Positions 17,962-26,344 of a stretch of DNA of 64,000 bases are shown here, in pieces. Where the stretch lies: positions 62,001-126,000 of the forward strand of contig CAINED010000021.1 of NCBI GenBank assembly GCA_903847605.1, in the 5' to 3' direction. A model generated the notes under the pieces. The model saw nothing but the letters and a program-made list of their open reading frames with translations. It was not told the origin of the DNA and did not search any database. Every line of letters starts with the position of its first letter. Within the stretch, counting starts at the first letter, position 1. The DNA comes from an uncultured Hyphomicrobiales bacterium (lineage in GTDB: Bacteria > Pseudomonadota > Alphaproteobacteria > Rhizobiales > Beijerinckiaceae). A program made the position numbers and the translations under genes.

Positions 17962-18480
17962 ATGCGCGAAACCGACCTCGATGGCAAGGGACAGTGGAGC
18001 TATTCCGCCATCCTTGCACGCTATCGCAATGCCTGCCGCAATCTCAAGGTTCACCCGAGGGCGATAGCTCCAAACGCTGCAGACTACATGACCCAGCGCG
18101 GCTGGATCAGCCCGGTCATGGATGAAATCTTCAAGGGCATGCGCGCTGGCGATCTCGCCTGCGCTTCCATTGCCATCGACCTGATCGAGGAAGACAGCGG
18201 CTTTGCCTTCGGCTCCATCATGAAGGCGCGCGCCGCGCGCGAACTGAAACGCATGAGCCTGACGGAAGATCAGAAACGGCGCATTCGCGCGCGCGTTCTG
18301 GACATGCTGGAGCGGCGTTTCATGCCGCAAGAGTTCAAATATTATGCGCGACTCGTGGCCGGAATTGGCGCGGGTGACTCTACGGAAGGGTTCGCTTATC
18401 TTCGAAATGACGACAATCTCTGGGTCTGTTTCTTCGCACGCATCGCGCTCTGCGAAAATCCCGGAAGGAAGCCGGTGTGA
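17962..18480 (+). CDS. hypothetical protein
   Basis: The 172-residue product is predicted soluble and mostly helical, with a basic middle (KARAARELKRMSLTEDQKRRIRARV) shown here only as a region near residues 85-110. I recognise no family. ATG 17962 has GGAG about 9 bases upstream and is preferred to GTG 17938. The C-terminus WVCFFARIALCENPGRKPV ends just before a paired-palindrome repeat. It follows the JmjC-like gene on the same strand with a 68-base gap. Confidence 0.6.
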   Translation: MRETDLDGKGQWSYSAILARYRNACRNLKVHPRAIAPNAADYMTQRGWISPVMDEIFKGMRAGDLACASIAIDLIEEDSGFAFGSIMKARAARELKRMSLTEDQKRRIRARVLDMLERRFMPQEFKYYARLVAGIGAGDSTEGFAYLRNDDNLWVCFFARIALCENPGRKPV

Positions 18481-18485
18481 CGAAG

Positions 18486-18578
18486 GTCATCCCGGCCGAG
18501 CGCAGTGAGAGCCGGGATCGCCCGCTTATTATTCCTGCACGATCCCGGATAAATCGCTTTGCGATTTTCCGGGATGAC
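18486..18578. repeat. modular paired-palindrome repeat, copy 1
   Basis: The 93-base element is bounded by GTCATCCCGG and CCGGGATGAC, a perfect 10-bp inverted pair. It contains two separate hairpins, one in each half. The right half (18541-18578) recurs nearly unchanged at 62343-62379. It lies between convergent genes and supplies the last codons of rsmD. Confidence 0.85.
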
Positions 18579-19131
18579 AATCAACTTTCAGAATAAGAAT
18601 CTGCGTGTCGCCGTAGTCGCGCTTTTCGATCAGCCTGTAGGCCTCGGGAATATCTATCTCCGCGTCAGCGGCTTCCTCGACAACAACAAGCGCATCGCCA
18701 GCGAGCCAGCTCCCGTCGCGCAACGACACAAGCGCGCGTCCCGCAAGGCCCTTGCCATAGGGTGGATCGAGAAAGGCGAGCGTGAAGCGATCCTGCGGCG
18801 GCATGGGACCAAGCTTCGTCGCATCGCGGCGAAAGATTTTCGTCACGCCGCCAAGGCCAAGCGCTTCGATATTCTCGCGCAGCAAGGCACGGCCTTCGGC
18901 GCTGTCATCGACAAAGAGCGCGAATGCCGCGCCGCGCGAAAGCGCCTCGATGCCGAGCGCGCCGGTGCCGGCGAAGAGATCGATCACGCGCGCGCCATTC
19001 GCCACATCATCATAGGTATGGGCGAGCACGTTGAAGATGGACGCGCGCAGACGGTCCGATGTCGGGCGTACGTTCTGCGACGACGGCCCTTTCAGCGTGC
19101 GTCCTCCGAGCGTGCCGCCGCCAACGCGCAT
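18529..19131 (-). CDS. rsmD: 16S rRNA (guanine966-N2)-methyltransferase
   Basis: The 200-residue protein opens with MRVGGGTLGGRTLKGP and RPTSDRLRASIFNVL, typical of RsmD. The SAM site is VIDLFAGTGALGIEALSRGA, and the catalytic loop is DPPYGKG near residue 123. It methylates G966 in 30S precursors. The gene starts 9 bases after rluB on the same strand, a common alphaproteobacterial pair. The last 16 or so residues (HPGKSQSDLSGIVQE) are encoded by a dispersed palindromic repeat, so the native C-terminus has been replaced or extended. Confidence 0.93.
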   Translation of the reverse strand: MRVGGGTLGGRTLKGPSSQNVRPTSDRLRASIFNVLAHTYDDVANGARVIDLFAGTGALGIEALSRGAAFALFVDDSAEGRALLRENIEALGLGGVTKIFRRDATKLGPMPPQDRFTLAFLDPPYGKGLAGRALVSLRDGSWLAGDALVVVEEAADAEIDIPEAYRLIEKRDYGDTQILILKVDCHPGKSQSDLSGIVQE

Positions 19132-19140
19132 CGCTCACCG

Positions 19141-21582
19141 TCAGCTGTTGCGCGGCTTGCGCGGCGGGCGATCGCCACCGGGACGGCCGCCACTCGGGCG
19201 GCCACCGGATGGACGATCACCGGACGGCTTGCGCGGAGGCCTGGCGCCGGTGGGGCGATCTCCAAACGACCTTTTCGCCCCGAATTTTTTCTCGCCGCCG
19301 AATTTTCCGTCCGCGGATTTGCGCGGCCCGGCAGAACGCGCCGCATAGGTTTTCGGCCTGTCGCCCTCGTCCCTGCGCGGCGGACGTTCGCTGAACTCCC
19401 GGCGAGGTGGACGATCTCCAGCCTCCCGGCGTGGCGGACGGTCACCGCTGTCGCGGCGGGGCGGACGCTCGCTGAACTCCCGACGCGGCGGACGCTCGCC
19501 GGCCTCGCGGCGTGGTGGACTGTCTCCACCTTCACGGCGTGGCGGACGCTCGCTGAACTCGCGGCGTGGCGGACGATCTCCACCTTCGCGCCGTGGCGGG
19601 CGCTCCCCCGCATCCCTGCGCGGTGGCCGGTCGCCGAAGTCGCGGCGTGGCGGACGTTCTCCGGCTTCGCGACGGGGCGGGCGGTCGCCCCCTTCACGAC
19701 GCGGCGGACGTTCGCTCCATTCCCTGCGCGGCGCGGCCGATCCCTCTTCGCGCGCCTCGCGGCGGCGCGGCGGGCTCTCGCCGCGTTCGGAAGCGAAGCG
19801 GCGCGCGTTGCGCGTATCGGGTGCATCGTCGCGATCGCGCCAGCCGGGCGAGACGCGACGCTCGACAGGCACGGCGCGGCCCTTGCGGTCGGCGGTTTCG
19901 GATTTTTCGACGCGCGTGCGCTCGCCATTGGTTTCACGCTCGCGCGCGATCTCGCGCGAGGCCGAAATATGCTTGCGCTTGCGCGGCGGCTCGGTGCCCG
20001 GACGTGGCCCGTGCGCTTCGTCGCTGGCGTCGCGCGACCGCGGGTGCGCTCCAAAACTGCCGCGCCCGGTGCTTTCCACTTCGATACGCGGAGCCTGTTC
20101 GCGCCTGTCGAAGATCGGCGCGTCGAAATCCGCGCTCGCTTCCTGCGCGAGTTTTTCGCCGAGCTGGTCCTTCAGAATGCGCGTGCTCACTTCGTCGAGC
20201 GCGCCCTCGCCGAGTTCGGCAAGCTGGAACGGTCCGTAGGAAATACGGATGAGGCGGTTCACTTCGAGCCCAAGCGACTCGAGCACGCGCTTTACCTCGC
20301 GGTTCTTGCCTTCGCGCAGGCCGATAGTGAGCCAGAGATTTGCGCCCTGCTCGCGATCGATGCGCGCCTCGATGCCGCGATATTCGATGCCTTCGACGGT
20401 AATGCCATCGCGCAGCTTGTCCAGTTCATGCTGGTTCGTTTCGCCATGCGCGCGCACGCGATAGCGGCGCAGCCAGCCCGTGGCGGGCAGTTCGAGCACG
20501 CGCGCGAGGCCGCCATCGTTGGTCAGCAGCATCAGGCCTTCGGTGTTGATGTCGAGACGGCCGACGCTGACGAGACGCGGGATATTGTCGGGCAGCGCAT
20601 CGAATATGGTCGGGCGCCCTTCCGGATCGCTGTTCGTCGTGACCAGACCGCGCGGTTTGTGAAACAGGAAAAGGCGCGTGCGCTCGCGGCCGGCCAGCGG
20701 CTTGCCGTCGATGGTGATCTTGTCGTCCGGACCTACATTGAACGCCGGCGAATCCAGAACCGTGCCGTTGACGGCGACGCGTCCCTCCGTGATCCAGACT
20801 TCGGCATCGCGGCGCGAACATGCGCCGGCACGGGCGATCACCTTGGCGATGCGTCCGCCGCCATGGGCGGCTGTGCTCTGCGCCGACGCGGCTTCGCTAT
20901 CGTCGCTGCGCACGAAACGACCCGTACGGCGCGGCGCGTCCTGATCCCGACGCGGCGCGCGCGCGGGACGGTCTCCATAGGAACGGTCGCCTTGGGGACG
21001 GTCGCCAGATGGTCTGTCGCCATGGGCGCGTGGCGCGCGAGGCCTGTCGCCAGATGGTCTATCGCCAGATGGTCTATCGCCTTGCCGTTCGCGGAAGGGA
21101 CGACCCGCGCCGGGCTTACGGGCATCGCGGTCAGGTGCGGGGCGATCGCCGGATTTGCGGTCGGCGAACGGCTTGCCGCCAAACGTGCGGCCTTCCGATC
21201 TGCTGCCCTGAAAACCTCCGCCCTCGGCTTTGCGCTCACGAAACGGCCTCCCCTCGGGCTTGCCGCCTTCGCCGTCGCGATTGCGAAACGGGCGTTCTCC
21301 GGAGGATTTTGCGCCAAAGGGTCTGTTGCCGAAAGATTTGTTCGGGCGCTCATCCTTGTTGCGCCCGGTGATCGGGCGCTCGCCCGAAGTGGCGTCGCGG
21401 CGCTTGTCGCCGAAATTGCGCGAACCGCCTTCGGTGCGCCCGAAACCGGGCTTGCCCCCACGGCTGCCACCCTTGCCCGGCCCGCCGCGTTCCTGATTGC
21501 CCCTCGCCGAACCAAAATTCCCGCGCGGTTTGCCGGCCCCCGCCTTGCGGGGAGGGCGGCCGTCTGATGTTCTGTCGCTCAT
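19141..21582 (-). CDS. rluB: 23S rRNA pseudouridine synthase (RluB-like) with long disordered arms
   Basis: The product has 813 residues from ATG 21582, which abuts the divergent tadA region; the longer frame runs antisense to tadA. A basic Gly/Arg/Asp-rich arm fills residues 1 to about 240. An S4 RNA-binding domain (RIAKVIARAGACSRRDAE) comes next, then the synthase core with GRLDINTEGLMLLT, whose catalytic Asp is residue 344. The C-terminal arm after about residue 480 contains 13 tandem 9-residue RPPRRexGD/E units. Typical RluB is about 300 residues, so more than half of this protein is low-complexity. Confidence 0.9.
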   Translation of the reverse strand: MSDRTSDGRPPRKAGAGKPRGNFGSARGNQERGGPGKGGSRGGKPGFGRTEGGSRNFGDKRRDATSGERPITGRNKDERPNKSFGNRPFGAKSSGERPFRNRDGEGGKPEGRPFRERKAEGGGFQGSRSEGRTFGGKPFADRKSGDRPAPDRDARKPGAGRPFRERQGDRPSGDRPSGDRPRAPRAHGDRPSGDRPQGDRSYGDRPARAPRRDQDAPRRTGRFVRSDDSEAASAQSTAAHGGGRIAKVIARAGACSRRDAEVWITEGRVAVNGTVLDSPAFNVGPDDKITIDGKPLAGRERTRLFLFHKPRGLVTTNSDPEGRPTIFDALPDNIPRLVSVGRLDINTEGLMLLTNDGGLARVLELPATGWLRRYRVRAHGETNQHELDKLRDGITVEGIEYRGIEARIDREQGANLWLTIGLREGKNREVKRVLESLGLEVNRLIRISYGPFQLAELGEGALDEVSTRILKDQLGEKLAQEASADFDAPIFDRREQAPRIEVESTGRGSFGAHPRSRDASDEAHGPRPGTEPPRKRKHISASREIARERETNGERTRVEKSETADRKGRAVPVERRVSPGWRDRDDAPDTRNARRFASERGESPPRRREAREEGSAAPRREWSERPPRREGGDRPPRREAGERPPRRDFGDRPPRRDAGERPPRREGGDRPPRREFSERPPRREGGDSPPRREAGERPPRREFSERPPRRDSGDRPPRREAGDRPPRREFSERPPRRDEGDRPKTYAARSAGPRKSADGKFGGEKKFGAKRSFGDRPTGARPPRKPSGDRPSGGRPSGGRPGGDRPPRKPRNS
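19360..19710 (-). repeat. 13 tandem 27-bp coding repeats in rluB
   Basis: The segment encodes 13 copies of a 9-residue unit of the form RPPRR[E/D]xx[D/E], with variants GGD, AGE, FGD, FSE, SGD and EGD; one copy begins SPP. Units are not identical at DNA level, so the array is old or under coding constraint. Confidence 0.9.
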
Positions 21583-21642
21583 GCGCCCTGATACTCGAAA
21601 ACTGCCGCGCTGCGGAATGAAATCGCGTCGCGGAACGGGAAA

Positions 21643-22125
21643 ATGACGAAGAATTCCTCGGAATCTCGCAAAGACCCGATGTCCTCGGCCTTCGGTGAAG
21701 CGCGCGCGGCCGCCGCGCGCGGCGAAGTGCCTGTCGGCGCGGTCATCGTCTGGGAGGGACGAGAGATCGCCGCCGCCGGCAACCGTACGCTTGAAGACCG
21801 CGATCCGACGGCGCATGCGGAAGTGCTGGCCATCCGCGCCGCCGCCGCCGTGCTCGGCTCGGAACGGCTCACTGGCTGCGACCTCTATGTGACGCTCGAG
21901 CCCTGCGCAATGTGCGCCGGCGCGATTTCCTTCGCACGCATCAGGCGGCTTTATTTCGCCGCCAGCGACGAGAAAGGCGGCGCGGTCGAAAACGGCCCGC
22001 GCTTCTTCGCGCAGCCGACATGCCATCACGCGCCGGAAGTCTATGGCGGCATCCGGGAGAGCGAGGCGGCGGAATTGCTGCGCGGGTTTTTCAAGGAGAG
22101 GCGGGAAGTGGGGAATTCGGAATGA
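21643..22125 (+). CDS. tadA: tRNA(adenine34) deaminase
   Basis: The 160-residue protein has the deaminase zinc site: His58 and catalytic Glu60 in TAHAEVLAIR, and Cys88 and Cys91 in LEPCAMCAGAI. Pro30, Val31 and Gly32 (EVPVGAV) complete the CDA fold opening. It converts A34 to inosine in tRNA-Arg(ACG) and is normally essential. The start is ATG 21643, though ATG 21679 is also possible. It is divergent from rluB with 60 bases between them and overlaps the next gene by 4 bases. Confidence 0.95.
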   Translation: MTKNSSESRKDPMSSAFGEARAAAARGEVPVGAVIVWEGREIAAAGNRTLEDRDPTAHAEVLAIRAAAAVLGSERLTGCDLYVTLEPCAMCAGAISFARIRRLYFAASDEKGGAVENGPRFFAQPTCHHAPEVYGGIRESEAAELLRGFFKERREVGNSE

Positions 22126-22520
22126 TTGTTCGCATACCAAATCTGCACATGGGCTATTTTACCTTCAACGATCCGACGCTTCTCCTGGCTGGAGATAGAC
22201 CCGCGGCGGACGCATTATCGAAGCTTATTCAATCGGGTGAACCATTTTGCATTGAAGGAGATGTCGGCGAACAGCCGATAAGCCTGACGTTCTCGCGCTC
22301 TGCAAAGCCGAGCAGGCAATCAGAACAGGGTGGCCGTTTTACTTTCACGCTGGACGAAGAGCTAGCCACAGAGTTTTTCGAAAAGCTTCGGCACATTCAT
22401 CTAAGCGATTGCCCGTGTCATGACTACCTCGACCCAGAGATCAACGAGACGCCGGTTACGATTGTTGTTTCACTCGAAGAGTACAGTTTTGAATGGCTTA
22501 AGCGCGCTTCAACCACGTGA
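22122..22520 (+). CDS. hypothetical protein coupled to tadA
   Basis: The 132-residue product starts at ATG 22122, overlapping the tadA stop as ATGA. It looks like a single soluble domain with alternating strands (FTFTLDEELATEFFEKL, VTIVVSLEEYSF). I recognise no family. Codon use is more AT-rich than in tadA, which hints at a recent arrival. The earlier in-frame start at 21912 lies inside tadA and is not credible. Confidence 0.6.
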   Translation: MIVRIPNLHMGYFTFNDPTLLLAGDRPAADALSKLIQSGEPFCIEGDVGEQPISLTFSRSAKPSRQSEQGGRFTFTLDEELATEFFEKLRHIHLSDCPCHDYLDPEINETPVTIVVSLEEYSFEWLKRASTT

Positions 22521-22625
22521 CACAAGCTCCGAGAAATCCGTAAAACTACGCCTGCCTAGCCGCTTGCAAACTTCGGCTTTCGCGCCAATTCTACTGGCAG
22601 AGAAGGAAGGAAACGGGAGTTGGAA

Positions 22626-23645
22626 ATGTCGAAGTCACACAGGGGCATTGCCTTGGCAGCACTGGTCGCGTTGGCCATTTGCGCTAACAGCGCATCGGCT
22701 CAATCGCCTGCCGAATTCTACAAGGGCAAGACGGTCAACATCATTGTCGGCTTTTCGCCGGGCGGCGGCTACGACCAATACGGACGTCTGCTGGCGCGGC
22801 GCTATGGCGAGCATATTCCGGGCAAGCCTGTTGTCGTCGTGCAGAATGCGCCGGGCGCCGGCAGCCTCACGGCGGTGCGCCGCCTCGATGCAAGCCTCCC
22901 GCGCGACGGCACGGCTATCGTGATTTTCAATCCGGCCTTGATCACGGAAACCATTCTCGAGCCCGAAAAGCTGAAGTTCAAATTCACCGATGTCGAATTC
23001 ATCGGCAGCATCACCCGCGATTTCCGGGTCTGCTTCATGTGGCATGCGAGCGGCGCCCGGACATGGGACGACGTGATGAAGAAGCCGGAAGTGATCTTTG
23101 GCTCAACGAGCAAGGGCACGGGCGCCTATGTCAATCAGGCAATTCTGAAGAACGTGTTCGGCATCAAGGCGAGGCAAATTCTCGGCTTTCCCGGCAGCGC
23201 CGAGCAGCGCATCGCCATCGAACGCGGCGAACTCGACGGCGATTGCGGCTCGTGGAGCAGCATTCCCGATGAATGGATCAGGGACAAGAAGGCCTTCCCC
23301 TTCGTGATGTTCTCGCCATACAAAACGCCCGATATGCCCGATGGCATTCCTTATATCGGCACGTTCGCGACGAGCGAGGAGCAGAAGGGCGTGCTCGATA
23401 TTCTCAATGCTGCGGGCGAACTCGGCCGCCCCTTCGTCGTATCGAAATCCATCCCCGCCGACAGGCTGGAGGCGTTGCGCAAGGCTTTCGACGACACGAT
23501 GAAGGATCCGGAATTTCTCGCCGATGCGAAGAAGCAGCAGCTGCCGGTCTTTCCCATCGATGGCAAGGAGGCGCTGGAGATCGTGCGGAAGATTTATGCC
23601 GCTTCGCCCGCACTCGTCGCAAAGGCGCGCGCGGCGGCGGAGTGA
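22626..23645 (+). CDS. TctC/Bug-family binding protein
   Basis: The 339-residue product has a Sec signal ending near ASAQS at residue 24, followed by VNIIVGFSPGGGYDQYGRLLA and VVVVQNAPGAGSLTAVRR, the Bug ligand-site signatures. It binds an unknown carboxylate in the periplasm. GGAG lies 7 bases before ATG 22626, so I prefer that to TTG 22620. There are no adjacent transporter subunits. A paired-palindrome repeat follows the stop and separates it from a convergent GlcD-like gene. Confidence 0.87.
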   Translation: MSKSHRGIALAALVALAICANSASAQSPAEFYKGKTVNIIVGFSPGGGYDQYGRLLARRYGEHIPGKPVVVVQNAPGAGSLTAVRRLDASLPRDGTAIVIFNPALITETILEPEKLKFKFTDVEFIGSITRDFRVCFMWHASGARTWDDVMKKPEVIFGSTSKGTGAYVNQAILKNVFGIKARQILGFPGSAEQRIAIERGELDGDCGSWSSIPDEWIRDKKAFPFVMFSPYKTPDMPDGIPYIGTFATSEEQKGVLDILNAAGELGRPFVVSKSIPADRLEALRKAFDDTMKDPEFLADAKKQQLPVFPIDGKEALEIVRKIYAASPALVAKARAAAE

Positions 23646-23657
23646 AGCAGCTAGAAT

Positions 23658-23787
23658 GTCATCCCGCAAAACGCGCAGCGTTTATGCGGGATCGGCTGCC
23701 GACATTATTGCGGTCTCAGCTCTCGCTCTGAACGGCTACGTCACGGCAACTAAGCGATCCCGGATCGCCTTTGGCGTCCGGGATGAC
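23658..23787. repeat. modular paired-palindrome repeat, copy 2
   Basis: The 130-base element opens with GTCATCCCG and closes with CGGGATGAC. Each half forms its own hairpin. The right half is, with one mismatch, the reverse complement of the left half of the copy at 62288-62379. It lies between convergent genes. Confidence 0.82.
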
Positions 23788-23798
23788 GTCGCAAACGC

Positions 23799-25229
23799 TC
23801 AAATCACCTTGCCGGGATTGAGAATATTCTTCGGATCAAGCGCGCCTTTGAGCGTGCGCATCACCTGCAGGGCCACCGGGTCTTTCACATGCGGCAGGAG
23901 ATCGCGTTTCAAAGTGCCGATGCCGTGTTCTGCGGAGATGGAGCCGTCGAGTTTTGTGACTATGGCATGCACGACTTCGTTCATTTCGTACCACTGGTCG
24001 AGGAAGGCCTGCTTGTCCATGCCGAGAGGTTGCGAGATATTCGCGTGAATGTTGCCATCCCCGAGATGGCCGAAGGGACAGCAACGCGAACCCGGCAGGA
24101 ATTTTTCGACCGCCGGATACATCTCGTCGAGGAATTGAGGCACTTTCGCCACGGGCACGGAAACGTCGTGCTTGATCGAGCCGCCCTCGAATTTCTGCAT
24201 GTCGGACAATTCCTCGCGCAGCTTCCAGAAAGCCTTGCGCTGATCGAGCGATGAAGCGACAGCGGCATCGTCGATAATGCCTTTCTCGGCTGCGGCTTCG
24301 AGAATCTTCATCATCGTCTCGGCAAGCCCGCCCTCGAGCTGCGATCCCAGCTCCATCAGCACATACCAGGCGTGCTGCGTTTCCAGCGGATCGCGCGCGC
24401 CGGGCGCGTGACGCAACACGACGTCGATGCCGAAACGCGCGATGAGCTCGAAGGTCTTGACGTCGCTGCCCGCCATGGCCTGCGCGAGGTTGAGCAGGGC
24501 GAGCGCGTCATGCGGGGTCTTCATGCCGACAAAAGCCGTCTCCACTGCGCGGGGGCGCGGATAAAGCTTTACGACAGCGGCGGTGATGACGCCGAGCGTA
24601 CCTTCCGAACCCATGAAGAGGTGCTTGAGATCGTAGCCGGTGTTGTCCTTCTTCAGCTTGGAAAGATTGCTGAGCACGCGCCCGTCCGCGAGCACGATTT
24701 CGAGCCCCGTGACGAGATCGCGCGCATTGCCATAGGCGAGAACAGCGGTGCCGCCCGCATTGGTGGCAAGATTGCCGCCTATGGTGCACGAGCCTTCCGA
24801 CGCCAGAGAAAGAGGAAACAGCGCGCCGGCCTTTTCCGCCGCTTCCTGCACCTGAAGAAGCGTCATGCCGGCCTCGACCGTCATGGTGAGCGATGCGGGG
24901 TCGGTTTCGCGGATCGCATTCATGCGCTTGAGCGACAGAACCACTTCGCCAGCGCGGCCCTCCTGCCCGGGAATCTGGCCGCCGACGAGGCCGGTGTTGC
25001 CGCCCTGCGGCACGACCGCGATGTTGCGTTCCGAGCAGAGTTTCAGCACCGCCGCGACTTCGGCCGTGGACCCCGGCCGTACCACGCAGCGCGCGCTGCC
25101 GCGAAAGAGGTCGCGCGGCTCCATCAGATAGGCGGCCATGTCGGCGGCTTCGGAAATCACGTTCTTCGCGCCGACGATTTTGGCGAGATTGGCGGAAATG
25201 TCGTCGGCAGCGGTATCGGTCATGGTCAT
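23799..25229 (-). CDS. FAD-linked oxidase, GlcD/D-lactate dehydrogenase family
   Basis: The product has about 476 residues. The N-terminal PCMH FAD domain shows VVPQGGNTGLVGGQIP near residues 75-90 and the GGNLATNAGGT region near 140. The C-terminal oxidase domain ends with HLGDGNIHANIS and a histidine-containing EHGIGTLK loop, both family marks. It probably oxidises a 2-hydroxy acid such as D-lactate or D-2-hydroxyglutarate and passes electrons to the quinone pool. Three in-frame ATGs (25235, 25229, 25223) are available; AGGAG spacing favours 25229. No GlcE or GlcF subunit is present. Confidence 0.88.
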   Translation of the reverse strand: MTMTDTAADDISANLAKIVGAKNVISEAADMAAYLMEPRDLFRGSARCVVRPGSTAEVAAVLKLCSERNIAVVPQGGNTGLVGGQIPGQEGRAGEVVLSLKRMNAIRETDPASLTMTVEAGMTLLQVQEAAEKAGALFPLSLASEGSCTIGGNLATNAGGTAVLAYGNARDLVTGLEIVLADGRVLSNLSKLKKDNTGYDLKHLFMGSEGTLGVITAAVVKLYPRPRAVETAFVGMKTPHDALALLNLAQAMAGSDVKTFELIARFGIDVVLRHAPGARDPLETQHAWYVLMELGSQLEGGLAETMMKILEAAAEKGIIDDAAVASSLDQRKAFWKLREELSDMQKFEGGSIKHDVSVPVAKVPQFLDEMYPAVEKFLPGSRCCPFGHLGDGNIHANISQPLGMDKQAFLDQWYEMNEVVHAIVTKLDGSISAEHGIGTLKRDLLPHVKDPVALQVMRTLKGALDPKNILNPGKVI

Positions 25230-25300
25230 GGGCATGGCTCCTCGCCGCAAAATAGAGGGAGGAACCGCCCGCGTGAAGGGCTTGCGGAAACCGGCCAGCG

Positions 25301-25675
25301 TCAGGAGGGGCGCTGGTAACGGCTGGCAATCGCTGCCGCAATGAGGGCCATTGCTAAAATGGCGTACTGGATCATCGGCGCGAAGATCACGATGAGTCCG
25401 GCAAGGCTTTCGCGTCCTGTCACTGTCACGTAAATCGCATCGGCATAGGCCCAGAGCACAAAGGCGAGCGCGAGCGCGCTGCCGGCGACCGTGATCTTCA
25501 GCGCCAGCGGGGTGCGCGCCGCATAGCGGCTCAGCCACCAGGCGACCGGTAGCGGCGACATCGCCCAGAAGAGCAACAGGTTCATCCCGCCGCGAAAGCC
25601 CGGCGCGAAGAACAGGAAAGTCACGGCGCCGACAACGGCGCCGGCTATGGCGAGATATTTCGCGATCCTGTTCAT
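25301..25675 (-). CDS. small polytopic membrane protein
   Basis: The 124-residue product from ATG 25675 has about four hydrophobic segments (AIAGAVVGAVTFLFF, LLLFWAMSPLPVAWWL, ITVAGSALALAFVLWAY, YAILAMALIAAAI) and ends with a short basic tail. GGGAAA precedes the start. The longer frame upstream is antisense to the VOC gene and not credible. No family is recognised. It may be transcribed together with the downstream GlcD-like gene, 71 bases away. Confidence 0.6.
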   Translation of the reverse strand: MNRIAKYLAIAGAVVGAVTFLFFAPGFRGGMNLLLFWAMSPLPVAWWLSRYAARTPLALKITVAGSALALAFVLWAYADAIYVTVTGRESLAGLIVIFAPMIQYAILAMALIAAAIASRYQRPS

Positions 25676-25801
25676 GTCATTATTTCCCGGCATTCTTTTC
25701 AAGCTCGCCACTTTGAAGCATTTGCACCGTTCCATCGGTGCTGGATCGCACGCGGCTCTGGTGTATGCTTGGTCGACCAAACGAATGCACGGGAGGCAGA
25801 C

Positions 25802-26314
25802 ATGGCGCAGACGGAAACCCTGGCGCGGCCGGAAGCGCGCGTTTCGGGGCCGCCGATCTTCCAGTCCTTCGCGCATGTGTCCCTGCCCTGCCGCGATCTC
25901 GAACAGGGCAAGAAATTCTATGTCGGCGTGATGGGCGGACGGTTGCGCGTGAATACGCCGACATTCTGCGCCATCAACGTCTGCGGCACGGAAATCGGCA
26001 TCGGCAACGAAGGCTGCACATTCGTTTCGCCCGGCAGCGAATATCCGCATATCGCCTTTTATGTCGGACCGAGAGAAATCGTGCAGATGAAGGAATGGCT
26101 GGCGCAATGCGGCATTCCCACCTCCAACTTCTGGACACGCAGCGGTGTCGAAGCGCTGATGTTTTTCCGCGATCCCAGCGGCAACATGATCGAACTCTTC
26201 TGCACGGGCGGCGTGCCCGGCGCTGACAAATTTCCGAAGGGGCCGCCGCGCGGGCATGGCACGGCTGTCGATATCGAGACGTTGTATTACGAGACGTTCC
26301 GCGTGCCGGAGTGA
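25802..26314 (+). CDS. VOC-family (glyoxalase/dioxygenase fold) protein
   Basis: The 170-residue product shows paired VOC modules: FAHVSLPCRDLEQGKKFYVGVMGG near the N-terminus (residues 24-47) and MFFRDPSGNMIELFCTGG near the end. His26 and the Glu of MIELF are placed as metal ligands. Such proteins act as isomerases, lyases or extradiol-type dioxygenases on small molecules. ATG 25802 is preferred because GGGAGG lies 6 bases upstream. Its substrate cannot be read. The neighbouring genes are unrelated. Confidence 0.78.
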   Translation: MAQTETLARPEARVSGPPIFQSFAHVSLPCRDLEQGKKFYVGVMGGRLRVNTPTFCAINVCGTEIGIGNEGCTFVSPGSEYPHIAFYVGPREIVQMKEWLAQCGIPTSNFWTRSGVEALMFFRDPSGNMIELFCTGGVPGADKFPKGPPRGHGTAVDIETLYYETFRVPE

Positions 26315-26344
26315 TTAGCCGTCAGACTGGCGGGGAGAATTTGG

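Noticed and set aside
19360-19710. Possible CRISPR or minisatellite
   Set aside because: Repeats are contiguous 27-bp coding units without spacers, kept in frame in rluB.
18559-21567. 1002-codon open frame on the plus strand
   Set aside because: It lies antisense to rsmD and rluB and arises from their GC-rich repeated codons; no domain, start signal or sensible composition.
21583-22140. N-terminal extension of RluB
   Set aside because: It would run antisense through tadA; ATG 21582 is a natural start of the basic arm.
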